Positions 50,008 to 59,147 are shown, counted from the first letter of the stretch. The stretch is 64,000 bases of DNA from Chryseosolibacter histidinae (GCF_018598225.1 NZ_JAHESF010000006.1:1-64000), one strand, 5' to 3'. Made by a program: numbers and translations. Notes: a model not told the origin generated them from the letters alone.

Positions 50008-51495
50008 TTAGATCTCGTAACGCATCAGCGCAGCGATCTTGCTGTCGGCAGGCATCTCATCTTTGGGCAGCACATGCACTTCACCCGCACTCAATATTGT
50101 TTTGATCACCGCCTTGTCGAGCAAACATTCGTCGCCCTCCTGTTGTGTTTCATGAAGCGTAAGCTTGTTGTTCATTTCATCGAATGTGCCCCAGATGTGC
50201 TCATCCTTTTGTACGAACAGGTGCCACACTCTCTTGTAATGGGCTGCGGGGATCACATCGGCAGGAACGGATGAGGTCAGCGCTGTTGCCGAGCTGTTGC
50301 CATACGCTTCCAGTGCCTTCTGGTGCCGTTCTTTGAAATAAGGCTCCATCTTTTTTCGTGCAGTCTGATAAAGCGTGTTGATATCTTCGTGCTCATGGCT
50401 TCCGGTGATGGCATCGTCCCAGATAGGCTTGTATTGCGCTACCGATCGGTAGATGGGGATCAGGTACTCCACACCGGCGAGCAACAACGGAACGTTCTCA
50501 CGATTCAGCACCGCTTTCCACAAGGTCTCATCTACTTCATCGAAGTACATGGCGAGGTTTGCTTTGTCGTCAGGTTTGCCGGAGCCCATACCGTGGTAGT
50601 TGGCACCGCTGCCCGCCCCCGATGTATCTGTGCGCCAGAGCTTCTGGTCGTCTTTTTCCTCAAAGTGTACTACGTCATCCACACCGTTTGGCATTTCATC
50701 TATGATAAGCTGCACCATCCCAAAGGCGTTCGCCCGGTAGAACTTCGCCTGTTTTTTACTGAGCACCAGCAGATAGAAGTAATCACTGTTGATCATCACC
50801 GGGATGAGCGGACTCAGAAAGAAGGAAGTGTTGATAAGGATCTCTTCTTTGGGTGTCATTGGCATTTTCATGTATTTGAATACACCATCGGAAATAAACA
50901 CTGCCAATCCCGGTGACATAGAAAGCCAGAAGGTATCGTTGCGCAGCAAATCATATCCTGGCTTCAGCATTTTATCGATCACAGGCTGTTCGATATTTTT
51001 CTGCTTTAGCATAGCGCCGAGTTGCTGAAGCAAAGATTTGAACGCCGTATTATCCATTTGCTCATTCACTTCAACTCCTGCCGCGTGTGTAGACATGAAT
51101 GCAGACACACAGCAGGCCGACTGGTATGATGCCAGTTCTGCGAAAGCTTCTTTGGTCAGTACAGATGGTATCTCTTCTGCCGCTGAAACAGTATCGGCAA
51201 CGCTGGTCTTCGTTAGCGTTTCTCTTTTTGCCCTTGTATTCTTAATGCTGCTTCGGTCCTGCTGCCGCTCCTCACGTTTGTCGGTGTTCCTGTTCCGGTG
51301 ACGGACCCGTAGATTCGGAGCTGGTTCCTCTTCACCAATTGTATATTTGTCTACGAGATTGATATTTTCTTCATAAGCGCTGGAGCTTATATCTTTTAAC
51401 CCGCTGGCCTCGGCTTTGGAGCCCGATGGTTTTCCCTTGCGGGGATGAAATTTCCCTTCTCTGTCTTTTCCCATAACCATTTCATTTTTAATCAC
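50008..51495 (-). CDS. baeRF-like (archaeo-eukaryotic release factor-related) protein
   Basis: A 495-residue soluble protein. Residues 1-80 are a basic, disordered opening (MGKDREGKFHPRKGKPSGSK and RVRHRNRNTDKREERQQ). Residues 115-330 have the outline of bacterial eRF1-related proteins: CCVSAFMSTHAAGVEVN, FKSLLQQLGAMLKQK, WLSMSPGLAVFISDG, FLSPLIPVMINSDYFYLLVLSKKQAKFYRAN. Residues 340-495 include ENVPLLLAGVEYLIPIYRSV and the C-terminal VWHLFVQKDEHIWGTFD. The family call is by pattern and recall, so moderate. Proposed roles include ribosome rescue. The basic tail could touch RNA. Together with the 73-residue gene it forms a small operon. Confidence 0.68.
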   Translation of the reverse strand: MIKNEMVMGKDREGKFHPRKGKPSGSKAEASGLKDISSSAYEENINLVDKYTIGEEEPAPNLRVRHRNRNTDKREERQQDRSSIKNTRAKRETLTKTSVADTVSAAEEIPSVLTKEAFAELASYQSACCVSAFMSTHAAGVEVNEQMDNTAFKSLLQQLGAMLKQKNIEQPVIDKMLKPGYDLLRNDTFWLSMSPGLAVFISDGVFKYMKMPMTPKEEILINTSFFLSPLIPVMINSDYFYLLVLSKKQAKFYRANAFGMVQLIIDEMPNGVDDVVHFEEKDDQKLWRTDTSGAGSGANYHGMGSGKPDDKANLAMYFDEVDETLWKAVLNRENVPLLLAGVEYLIPIYRSVAQYKPIWDDAITGSHEHEDINTLYQTARKKMEPYFKERHQKALEAYGNSSATALTSSVPADVIPAAHYKRVWHLFVQKDEHIWGTFDEMNNKLTLHETQQEGDECLLDKAVIKTILSAGEVHVLPKDEMPADSKIAALMRYEI

Positions 51496-51720
51496 CCAGG
51501 AAAATTACTGTACCGTGAACAGCAGCCATATCGCATACAGAAACCAGGCAGCGGTATATCGTGTAACAGCAAAAGGATTCAAACCTATTACGCATTTCAA
51601 ACACTTCAGCAGGCATGGATTTTTAAGCAGGTATAGCATTATGTGAGATCATTTTACATAACTAATTGATCTACTGTTGATTAAGTCGTACAATCCAAAC
51701 GCCTCTTAAGGTCCGGAATC

Positions 51721-51939
51721 ATGAAAAAAACAGTACAGGCATTAGCGATTCCATTGGTTGCCCTGGCAATGATCGGTGCGGATTTTCGCAGGGAGGAACC
51801 CAAAGCTGCCGCTCCCGTGGTCAGCAAAAGGCCGTGCTATGGCTATGTGATCATCGAATTTGGTAAAGGCATCGACTGCAATGGCGACACGGTAAAACTT
51901 GTAAAAGTAAACGGTGGCCAGGAGCGCGTGGAAGAATAA
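51721..51939 (+). CDS. 72-residue exported hypothetical protein
   Basis: A small exported protein: MKKTVQALAIPLVALAMIGADF is a signal peptide. The mature part has two Cys (KRPCYGYVIIEFGKGIDCNGD) that may form a disulfide and ends in KVNGGQERVEE. It is monocistronic and ends at a hairpin terminator shared with the convergent DUF6232 gene. No family recognised; size and Cys pair are compatible with a small periplasmic or surface protein. Confidence 0.65.
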   Translation: MKKTVQALAIPLVALAMIGADFRREEPKAAAPVVSKRPCYGYVIIEFGKGIDCNGDTVKLVKVNGGQERVEE

Positions 51940-51975
51940 AAAAACCTCCGGTGCTCAAATCAGAGTCCGGAGGCC
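51937..51975 (-). terminator. Terminator between convergent genes at 51939 and 51992
   Basis: CCTCCGG (51945-51951) and CCGGAGG (51967-51973) pair, with a T-run on the minus strand, 17 bp after the DUF6232 stop. On the plus strand the tail is weak. Confidence 0.85.
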
Positions 51976-51991
51976 CATTTAAAAAAACAAA

Positions 51992-52459
51992 CTATTTTTT
52001 GGAGATCACCACCGGCGTGCTGGTATGACCCAGGTCGAAGGCGCTGTGCAACGCATCCACTATCTGCGCGATGTATTCACGGCGTGTGCTCACCACTGCA
52101 TTCTTCTCACCTTCTGCTGTACCGATCCGCACCGCATACCGCTCTTTGCTGAAGCTCAGCGCCAGGATGCCGATCAGGAACAATCCCGCGCCAATCCACA
52201 TGGCCAATGTATTAGCGCTGAGCGGTCCTTCGTCTGTAGCTATATTCATATTCTGCGGCAGCATGTTCAAATATCCACCAACGGCTGCCAGGATGCCGAT
52301 CAGCACCAGTAATATCCCCGGCCACCGGTCAGGCCTGATCGTCCATAAACATAACTTGGTAATGCCGTTCAACCGATACGACGTATTTTTTACCTTGAGC
52401 GTGGAATCTGTTACCACTACGTCACGTCCGTCTGTGTAGATCACTTTATCAGGTGTCAT
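51992..52459 (-). CDS. DUF6232-family membrane protein
   Basis: A 155-residue protein. The N-terminal part (YTDGRDVVVTDSTLKVKNTSYRLNGITKL) is a small beta-sheet module; two membrane helices follow (about 47-65 and 85-103); the C-terminal cytosolic part (YAVRIGTAEGEKNAVVSTRREYIAQIVDALHSAF) completes a split PH-like fold, the pattern of DUF6232. Function of the family is unknown. It has a shared hairpin terminator with the convergent gene. Confidence 0.82.
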   Translation of the reverse strand: MTPDKVIYTDGRDVVVTDSTLKVKNTSYRLNGITKLCLWTIRPDRWPGILLVLIGILAAVGGYLNMLPQNMNIATDEGPLSANTLAMWIGAGLFLIGILALSFSKERYAVRIGTAEGEKNAVVSTRREYIAQIVDALHSAFDLGHTSTPVVISKK

Positions 52460-52619
52460 AACTATTGCATTTTTGGTCCTTGTTTCTCTTCTTAAAAAAC
52501 GAGGGCCAAAAACAATTGGTTAGGCATCCGGCTTTAACAGTCGATAACTGACGGATCCAAGGCATAACCGGTGGGCGGCCATAATGATAACAGCCGGTAA
52601 TGGCCGGTACAACGTGAAA

Positions 52620-54317
52620 TTATTTCTGCGAGGACTGCCTGGGAAGCAACAGTTGCATCACCGCTGAAATAACGATTACGCCCGCACAGCCGATAAAATT
52701 GTACAGCAGGTAAGCGGTATCTGTAAAAAAGTGGCAATACAGTACGATGAACTCAGAAAAGATGGCCGCCACAAATACCGCAGTGCCACCGATGCGGCGA
52801 AAATAGAACGCCGTAAGAAAGATCCCGAGTATGGTGCCGTAGAAGAGCGACCCTACAATATTTACAAATTGGATCAGGTTCTCCGCGAACGAGGCCAGCA
52901 TGGCAAACAGCATGGCGAGCAACGCCCACACTACCGTAAAACCACGGGTAGCGCCCAGCAGATTTTCCGGCGCTACGTTGGGCCGTATGAGTCGTTTATA
53001 AAGATCGATGCTGGTAGTGGAAGCGAGCGCGTTCAGCTCACTGGCCATAGACGACATGGCGGCAGAGAACATCACCGCCAGCAACAACCCGATGATACCG
53101 TGCGGCAGGTTGTTGAGCACAAAGTTGAGGAAGATATAATCCCTGTCCTGCGTTTTAGCGCCGGGCAACGCAATACCTATTGTATTTTTTACAGAATCTC
53201 TCAGGGCGGTTTCTTGTGTCTGCAGTGCTTTGATCTGCTCGCTTGACGACTCGATCAGGTTGTGATCTTTCTTTTCGATAGCATTTACAAGATCATCAAC
53301 CACGTGGCGCTTTTCAGCGTACAGCTTATCGTACGCCGTTTCCAGTGTTCTGATCGTTTGCCCCTGCTCTGTTTGCAATGCCCGTTCCTTCAGCACCTCG
53401 TTGTGAAAAACGGGAGGCTGATTGAAAAGATAAAAAACATACACCAGCACACCGATGAAGAGTATGATAAACTGCATGGGGATCTTCAGCAGGCCGTTGA
53501 ACATGAGTCCCAGCCTGCTCTCCGCCACGGAGCTGCCACCGAGATACCGGGCCACCTGCGACTGATCTGTTCCAAAATAAGAGAGGAAGAGAAAAGTACC
53601 AGCCAAGAGTCCTGACCAGATGTTATAGCGGTCGCTGGGATCGAACTCAAGGTTCACCAGGTTGAGCTTGCCCATCTCTCCCGCGATCTGAACCGTTTCA
53701 TTGAACGATACATGGTCAGGAAGCAGGTTCAGCGCCAGGATGCCCGCCAGGATCATGCCACTCATGATCACCGCCATCTGCTGGCGTTGTGTAAGGCTTA
53801 CAGCTTTTGTTCCGCCAGAGACCACGTAAATGATCACCAGCGTGCCGATCATCACCGTAGTAAGCGATATGGGCCATCGCAGAATGGTAGATAACACAAG
53901 GGCTGGTGCAAACAATGTGATGCCTGCAGAAAGTCCACGGAGGATCAGGAACAAGATCGCGGCAAGCGCCCGGGTCTTCACATCGAAACGTGTTTCGAGG
54001 TATTCGTAGGCTGTATATACTTTCAGCTTGTAATAGATGGGCACCATCGTCACGGAGATGATCACCATGGCCAGCGGCAACCCGAAATAGAACTGCAGGA
54101 AACGCATGCCGTCTTCAATGGCCTGCCCCGGTGTGGAGAGAAAAGTTACTGCACTGGCCTGCGTAGCCATGATCGATACGCCGATCATCCACCACTTCAT
54201 GGTATTGTCACCGCGGATATATCCGTCAACCGTAGAGGTCTTTCGTGTCTTCCAGGTTCCGTACAGCACAATGAACGCTATTGTACCGAACAGTACAAGC
54301 CAGTCGAGATAATTCAT
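52620..54317 (-). CDS. Sodium:solute symporter (SSS family) with coiled-coil insertion
   Basis: A 565-residue inner-membrane symporter (SLC5/SSS) from ATG 54317. About thirteen hydrophobic segments; family signatures are VDGYIRGDNTMKWWMIGVSIMATQASAVTFLSTPGQA near the N-terminus and AAMSSMASELNALASTTSIDLYKRLI near residue 440. Between about residues 305 and 390 is an uncommon soluble segment of heptad-like charged residues (LKERALQTEQGQTIRTLETAYDKLYAEKRHVVDDL), predicted coiled coil. Its ATG overlaps the 40-residue gene by 4 bases. Substrate unknown; the PIG-L hydrolase upstream in the same operon suggests a sugar-related solute. Confidence 0.92.
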   Translation of the reverse strand: MNYLDWLVLFGTIAFIVLYGTWKTRKTSTVDGYIRGDNTMKWWMIGVSIMATQASAVTFLSTPGQAIEDGMRFLQFYFGLPLAMVIISVTMVPIYYKLKVYTAYEYLETRFDVKTRALAAILFLILRGLSAGITLFAPALVLSTILRWPISLTTVMIGTLVIIYVVSGGTKAVSLTQRQQMAVIMSGMILAGILALNLLPDHVSFNETVQIAGEMGKLNLVNLEFDPSDRYNIWSGLLAGTFLFLSYFGTDQSQVARYLGGSSVAESRLGLMFNGLLKIPMQFIILFIGVLVYVFYLFNQPPVFHNEVLKERALQTEQGQTIRTLETAYDKLYAEKRHVVDDLVNAIEKKDHNLIESSSEQIKALQTQETALRDSVKNTIGIALPGAKTQDRDYIFLNFVLNNLPHGIIGLLLAVMFSAAMSSMASELNALASTTSIDLYKRLIRPNVAPENLLGATRGFTVVWALLAMLFAMLASFAENLIQFVNIVGSLFYGTILGIFLTAFYFRRIGGTAVFVAAIFSEFIVLYCHFFTDTAYLLYNFIGCAGVIVISAVMQLLLPRQSSQK

Positions 54318-54436
54318 GCAAAAGACCGGGTTAGCCAGTAATACAACAACATCTGGATCACCAGCACACCCAGCACCAGCGTGTACCAGCTGCGCCATGA
54401 AGCGAATACCGGAGGTTTGTCTTCAGAAGTACTCAT
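54314..54436 (-). CDS. 40-residue single-pass membrane protein, partner of SSS transporter
   Basis: A short gene, ATG 54436 to TGA 54314. The product starts MSTSEDKPPVFASWRSWY and has one hydrophobic helix (TLVLGVLVIQMLLYYWL) ending RSFA. Its stop overlaps the symporter start by 4 bases (ATGA), and it starts 33 bp after the PIG-L gene. Tiny single-helix proteins in front of SSS symporters are seen elsewhere in Bacteroidota (recall), so it is probably an accessory subunit. The overlap makes a real gene likely. Confidence 0.75.
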   Translation of the reverse strand: MSTSEDKPPVFASWRSWYTLVLGVLVIQMLLYYWLTRSFA

Positions 54437-54469
54437 GGTGGAATAAGTAGGTTGTCGGGAGTAGTATGT

Positions 54470-56980
54470 TTACCTGGCTTTGTTTTTTGCCTTAGGGCTC
54501 TCCGGTTTTTTATGTTGGCCCAGGGAGACAAGGTTGGCAAACAGCTTATAGGCGCCGCTCACACCTTCCGGAAGCTCGCGGAAGAATGACAGTCCCGTAT
54601 AGACATAATATCCCTGGCCGTATTTTGCCACCAGCAGACTTCCGTCTTTGGGTGTTTCACCTTTGTCATTCATGGAAAGGATCGCTTCGAAAGCCGGATC
54701 CCACTGGTTCGGAAAATACAGTCCACGCTCCTGGATCCATCCCTCAAAATCTTTGGCGGTGATCTTGTTCGGCGTGTTGAGCACGTCATGGCCAGGTTTC
54801 AGAATTCTAACGGCTGAGTTCTCTTCGGTAACACGATCGCGACTCAGTTTCAGCGGAAAGGGAGAGAATTGATCTTTACCAAAATCAGCATTGATATTAT
54901 ACTGCATCACCAGGGTGCCGCCGTCATGAACATAGGCCAGCAGATCGTCCATGAAATAACGGATGCGTTTATTGGTATTCAGGGCTCTTACGCCCAGCAC
55001 AACCGCGTCGGTTTTTTTAAGGTTGAAAGGTGTTACTTCTTCATCCTTCATTTCCCACACTTCATACCCCATGTTCTTCAGGGCAGCGGGTACTTCATCG
55101 CCAGCGCCTCTGATGTATCCTACCAACCGGCCTTCTTTTTTGATGTCGAGCCGCACCGCAGCCACTTCAGATTTCGGCATCAGCGTTTGCACAGGAATGT
55201 GATCATAGCTGATGAGCTGCAGCGCCTGGCTCAGCTTTTTGCCATTGACATGGGCCACCGCTGTGATCGTGCCTGCGGATTCTGACGAAGAAGGAAAAAC
55301 CGAAAACGTTTTGCTTTGCTCTTCATCCCGGCGCGCAAGCTCAAAGTTAATGGAGGCCGGCTCCGACCGCCATCCCTTTGGCAGCTCCAGTGACAAGACG
55401 CCTTTCAACGGCTTCTCGCTCGACGATTTGATCACAACAGTGAGGTCTTTGGGTTGTGCGCTGTTGAAAATGATCACCTTTTCCGTTTGGTTCAGAAATA
55501 CAGGTGGCACGATCTCGAATGGCCGCCATAATTCACCCTTCACGGGATCGACCCATTTGTAGATCAACGGTTTTTTAATGACGAGCGGCTCTCCTGCAAC
55601 ACTGATGTTGAACGTGAAATCAACAGCCGGAGGATTCTCAGGCAGGCCGATATACTCTTTTTTGGTCACGTTATACAAACCTACATCGTGCGATTCCGCC
55701 AGCCAGTAAGGACCGGAATATGACAATGATGTGTTCAATGAAGGCACACTCCTGATCTGGATCCCTTTGTTGCTTGCAAGCTCAGCAGAATAGACAGTGT
55801 CCCACTGAAGGGCCGGCGCCTGAATATTCAACAGCCTGATATCCGCCGAAGAGCGGTTCACAACTTCAATATAAGTTTTGATCTGTTCACCAGGTGATGC
55901 CTGGTAGTGTGAGCCTGTAACTTCGATGAAGAGCCCGAGGCAATCCTGGATCAGTTGTTCCGTTTCTGCGAGCTTGCGTTTCTTCCAGACGCCATCAGCC
56001 AGTGTGTTGATCTCTTTTCTGATCTGAAACAGCTGCGGAACGATGGCGGCGGGATCTTCTTCACGGAAGTCGCGGATCGCTTTGTCTACGAGAGGCTGGA
56101 TCCGCTCGCCGCCTTTCACACGCGCCCATGAGGTAGCAACACCTTCGAATATATCTTTGTCTGCCTTCTCACCTTTCATGAACTCGAAGAACTCGGGTTG
56201 GTAGCCGCGTTCACCTCTCCTGCCCCATCCCTGGCTTTTGTGCTGGCTGCTGCTCAGGGCCGAGATCTCGGAGTACGATTTTCCCAGCAGGCGGTTGTAG
56301 CCGCCAACATCGAACGAAATAACGCCCGGGCTATTTTCATTGATCTCTTTGTTCCACCAGCGTCCCGTGTTGGTATAGAGACGTTTTGCCTGCCATGTGC
56401 CCGTTTCACTGACCTGCGCCGGAAATACATCGGCTTTGGCGGCAGCATCGAACGCTTCACCTGCCAGCACAGCAGAGGCCGTGTGATGGCCGTGGCCTGC
56501 ACGCTCGTCGGGCGGGAAACGTGTGATGATCACATCAGGTTGATACTGGCGGAATACTTTCACTACATCTTCCAGCACTTTGTCTTTGCCCCACACCTGA
56601 AAGGCTTCGTCGGCCGATTTTGAGAACCCAAAGTCTATGGCCCGGGTGAAGAATTGTTGTCCGCCGTCGATCCTCCGGGCTGCGAGCAATTCCTGTGTGC
56701 GGATCACGCCCAGCAGCTCGCCGATCTCCGCGCCGATCAGGTTCTGACCACCGTCGCCACGCGTCAGCGAAAGATACGCGGTGGTGGCAAGCCTGTCGTT
56801 TGCCAGGTAAGTGATCACTTTTGTATTCTCGTCGTCAGGATGGGCCGCCACGTAGAGCACAGAACCCAGAAAGTTCAGTTTCTTCAGTTTGAGCCTGATC
56901 TGCGCGGCGCCAGGTTGTTGCGACGGTTGCGCATGCAAGAGTATGGGGAAGAGCAAAAACGCCCACAGCAATTTTTTCAT
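54470..56980 (-). CDS. PIG-L/LmbE-family deacetylase, large form with GATase-like C-terminal domain
   Basis: An 836-residue exported enzyme from ATG 56980 (signal peptide MKKLLWAFLLFPILLHAQ). The PIG-L N-acetylglucosaminyl deacetylase core fills about 25-320: the zinc motif HPDDE at 47-51 (YVAAHPDDENTKVITYL) and the later GHGHHTAS. A beta-sandwich region (350-620) follows, with no family named. Residues 625-820 (DAVVLGVRALNTNKRIRYFMDDLLAYVHDGGTLVMQYN) resemble a class I glutamine amidotransferase-like or ThuA-like flavodoxin fold. It is the first gene of an operon with the 40-residue protein and the SSS symporter, suggesting release and uptake of a deacetylated amino-sugar compound (inference). 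Confidence 0.9.
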   Translation of the reverse strand: MKKLLWAFLLFPILLHAQPSQQPGAAQIRLKLKKLNFLGSVLYVAAHPDDENTKVITYLANDRLATTAYLSLTRGDGGQNLIGAEIGELLGVIRTQELLAARRIDGGQQFFTRAIDFGFSKSADEAFQVWGKDKVLEDVVKVFRQYQPDVIITRFPPDERAGHGHHTASAVLAGEAFDAAAKADVFPAQVSETGTWQAKRLYTNTGRWWNKEINENSPGVISFDVGGYNRLLGKSYSEISALSSSQHKSQGWGRRGERGYQPEFFEFMKGEKADKDIFEGVATSWARVKGGERIQPLVDKAIRDFREEDPAAIVPQLFQIRKEINTLADGVWKKRKLAETEQLIQDCLGLFIEVTGSHYQASPGEQIKTYIEVVNRSSADIRLLNIQAPALQWDTVYSAELASNKGIQIRSVPSLNTSLSYSGPYWLAESHDVGLYNVTKKEYIGLPENPPAVDFTFNISVAGEPLVIKKPLIYKWVDPVKGELWRPFEIVPPVFLNQTEKVIIFNSAQPKDLTVVIKSSSEKPLKGVLSLELPKGWRSEPASINFELARRDEEQSKTFSVFPSSSESAGTITAVAHVNGKKLSQALQLISYDHIPVQTLMPKSEVAAVRLDIKKEGRLVGYIRGAGDEVPAALKNMGYEVWEMKDEEVTPFNLKKTDAVVLGVRALNTNKRIRYFMDDLLAYVHDGGTLVMQYNINADFGKDQFSPFPLKLSRDRVTEENSAVRILKPGHDVLNTPNKITAKDFEGWIQERGLYFPNQWDPAFEAILSMNDKGETPKDGSLLVAKYGQGYYVYTGLSFFRELPEGVSGAYKLFANLVSLGQHKKPESPKAKNKAR

Positions 56981-57073
56981 CCGATTGCAATTTGACCTCA
57001 ATTTTAAGGCTTATCGGGCACAATTACACTTCAGAATGCTTATTTAACAAATATTAACATGTGAGCGGCAAAA

Positions 57074-57538
57074 TCAGAACCTACCCCGTTTTTCGCCATT
57101 GACGAAGAAACTTCCGTCTTTGTCTACGTTGATCAGAATGCGGCTGACCTCACTTTTTTGGGGGGATAAGAAGGTGATCACATACTCATGGGCGGTAACC
57201 CGGTCTTTGACATCGGCCGTGAACCCGAGATCGAGGGGAACAACAATACCTTCTTCTATCTTTTTGTTGAATGGCTTCGAATCAAGATTGTTGGTCACAC
57301 GGATGCGCGATTCATCGTTGAGCTTCAGCATTTTTACCTGAAGCACAAGATAAGGCAACATATCATTTGACGTGCGCCTGTCATGCTCTGCCCGGGTCTC
57401 ACTGAGGTTCACCACCGAGCGCTCGGGGCTGGGACGCTGCTTGAACTTGTAATCGAGCTTGATCTCAAATTCTTCTTTAGGCTTGAAAGGAAGATCCTGA
57501 AAGAAGAACATGAACAGTATAAATGAAAGAAACTTCAT
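57074..57538 (-). CDS. Exported hypothetical protein
   Basis: A 154-residue protein with a short signal-like start MKFLSFILFMFFFQDLPF. The mature part begins KPKEEFEIKLDYKFKQRPSPERSVVNLSETRAE and forms a beta-rich pattern ending ILINVDKDGSFFVNGEKRGRF. No family is recognised. It lies between the AXE1-type esterase and the PIG-L gene on the same strand, 93 bp upstream of the latter, so an operon link is possible. A nonamer repeat separates it from the esterase. Function unknown. Confidence 0.6.
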   Translation of the reverse strand: MKFLSFILFMFFFQDLPFKPKEEFEIKLDYKFKQRPSPERSVVNLSETRAEHDRRTSNDMLPYLVLQVKMLKLNDESRIRVTNNLDSKPFNKKIEEGIVVPLDLGFTADVKDRVTAHEYVITFLSPQKSEVSRILINVDKDGSFFVNGEKRGRF

Positions 57539-57578
57539 ACAGCTGAAGTTAGGGAATTTTCAGCAATTTTCCAGTTGT

Positions 57579-57642
57579 TTCCCGCAGATCTCGCGGATGC
57601 ACGCAGAAATAGAAATCAGTTTATCTGCGAAATCTGCGGGAA
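57579..57642. repeat. Nonamer-built inverted repeat, CCGCAGAT class
   Basis: TTCCCGCAGAT (57579-57589) is exactly inverted at 57632-57642. The left arm steps in 9-base units (CCCGCAGAT, CTCGCGGAT, GCACGCAGA); the right carries TCTGCGAAA, TCTGCGGGA. It sits 6 bp before the stop codon of the esterase gene. Confidence 0.82.
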
Positions 57643-57647
57643 CTGTA

Positions 57648-58958
57648 TTACTGCGCTTTCGACTGAAGTTTGCTCACGATCCAGTCGTTGAATTTATCCC
57701 GCTGTTCAGGATAGGTCCAGTGCCCGGTTTCCAGTGCCAGGAACAATTCCTTCGGTGCGTTGATCACGTTGTAAGAAGCATACATGGATGTAGGCGGACA
57801 GGTCTCATCGTTGAAGCCCCACGAATAAAATCCGGGCACCTTGATCAGCCTGGCAAAGTTGACAACATCATAATATTTCACGGTCTCGAGCTTCTCCTTG
57901 GTATTGTGATGGCGCAGGTTTACTTTATCGAACAGGTGCGGCCAGCCCCCTGCCCTTCCGTTGAGGTATCCTGTTACATCACTTAACGCCGGGTAAAAAG
58001 CAGCGAGGTATTTCACCCTCGGATCGAGCGCTGCCGTAACGATCGACAATGCGCCACCCTGGCTTCCGCCGGCCACCCCAAGATTAGTGCCATCGTATTG
58101 CGGCAGGCTGGTGAGAAAATCATTCGCGCGCACGCAGCCGAGATAAACCCTCCTGTAATAGTAACGCTCACGGCTGTCGAGGTTGAAGCTGAAGTATTGA
58201 TACAAAGAACCCTGGTAAAGATCTGCGTACACGCCCGGGTCCATCGTAACTGGAATACCATGGATGCCGATCTCCAGGGTGATGACGCCCCGTTCGGCGG
58301 TGGCCACATCACCGGCATACGGCCTCACACCTGCACCGGGAACCCTGAGCAGCGCCGGGTATTTGCCTTCCTTTTTAGGAACACAGAGGATGCCATAGAG
58401 CCGGGCACCCAGCTTGAAGTTCTGAAGGTTGACATGATATACGTTTACATTCTCCGTGCAGCGCTCCGGAAGCAGGGTCACTTTTGCATCCATTGGGATC
58501 TTGGCCGCGTCAGCTTTGGCTTTGTCCCAGAACCTGGTAAAGTCTGATGGATTTTCAACGGTAGGTGTAATGGACGCGGGATCAAAACCTGCTGTCGCCA
58601 GTCCGCGGTATTCTTTATTGTCAATTTTTGCGATCACCGTGCAGCGCAAAAAACCGGAGGCCTTCAACGTGCCGCCGTCGATGCTGAAAGTTCCGTTGGC
58701 CAGAACAGTAGAGTCCTTTTTTGTGGGCTCCATTTTTTCAGGCCCAACTTCGTAGACGATCTTGACATTCTTCAGGGGGGTGCCACTTTTGAGAACGGTG
58801 ATTGAAAATTTAACTTTCTCTCCGGCCTTGTAGGTCCAGTTGTCATGGTCGGGTGCCACCACAACTTTGACGGACTGCTCCTGGGGTTGAGCGTGCAGTT
58901 GCACGGAGAGCATTAAAAGCAGAATGAGGAGTCTTAACGGGTAGATTTTTTTCATCAT
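57648..58958 (-). CDS. Acetylxylan-esterase/AXE1-type alpha/beta hydrolase
   Basis: A 436-residue exported esterase; signal peptide MMKKIYPLRLLILLLMLSVQLHAQ. Residues 25-130 form an N-terminal beta-sandwich (YKAGEKVKFSITVLKSGTPLKNVKIVYEV). The alpha/beta hydrolase (135-436) has the nucleophile elbow GGSQGG with Ser299 (NLGVAGGSQGGALSIVTAA), an Asp in a late loop (FNDETCPPTSMY) and His in ETGHWTYPEQRD. The AXE1/cephalosporin-C deacetylase pattern (LQNFKLGARLYGILCVPKKEGKYPALLRVPGAG) is clear. Probably removes acetyl groups from polysaccharides. Not part of a PUL here: no SusC/D adjacent. Confidence 0.92.
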   Translation of the reverse strand: MMKKIYPLRLLILLLMLSVQLHAQPQEQSVKVVVAPDHDNWTYKAGEKVKFSITVLKSGTPLKNVKIVYEVGPEKMEPTKKDSTVLANGTFSIDGGTLKASGFLRCTVIAKIDNKEYRGLATAGFDPASITPTVENPSDFTRFWDKAKADAAKIPMDAKVTLLPERCTENVNVYHVNLQNFKLGARLYGILCVPKKEGKYPALLRVPGAGVRPYAGDVATAERGVITLEIGIHGIPVTMDPGVYADLYQGSLYQYFSFNLDSRERYYYRRVYLGCVRANDFLTSLPQYDGTNLGVAGGSQGGALSIVTAALDPRVKYLAAFYPALSDVTGYLNGRAGGWPHLFDKVNLRHHNTKEKLETVKYYDVVNFARLIKVPGFYSWGFNDETCPPTSMYASYNVINAPKELFLALETGHWTYPEQRDKFNDWIVSKLQSKAQ

Positions 58959-59147
58959 TGGTTACTTTACATTTAGGGTGTAAAATGTACCAAACGCCGG
59001 TTGAAGATCAAAGGGCGGTTATTATGAGACCGTTCCCGATAGCAAAATATTGCCCGTGCTTCCGTACCACTTTTTTGCACAGGGTACGATCTCAATTTTT
59101 CAGGCATTGAAAAACTAGCGCGGAGAAAAGGAATTTTTGCAGAATTA

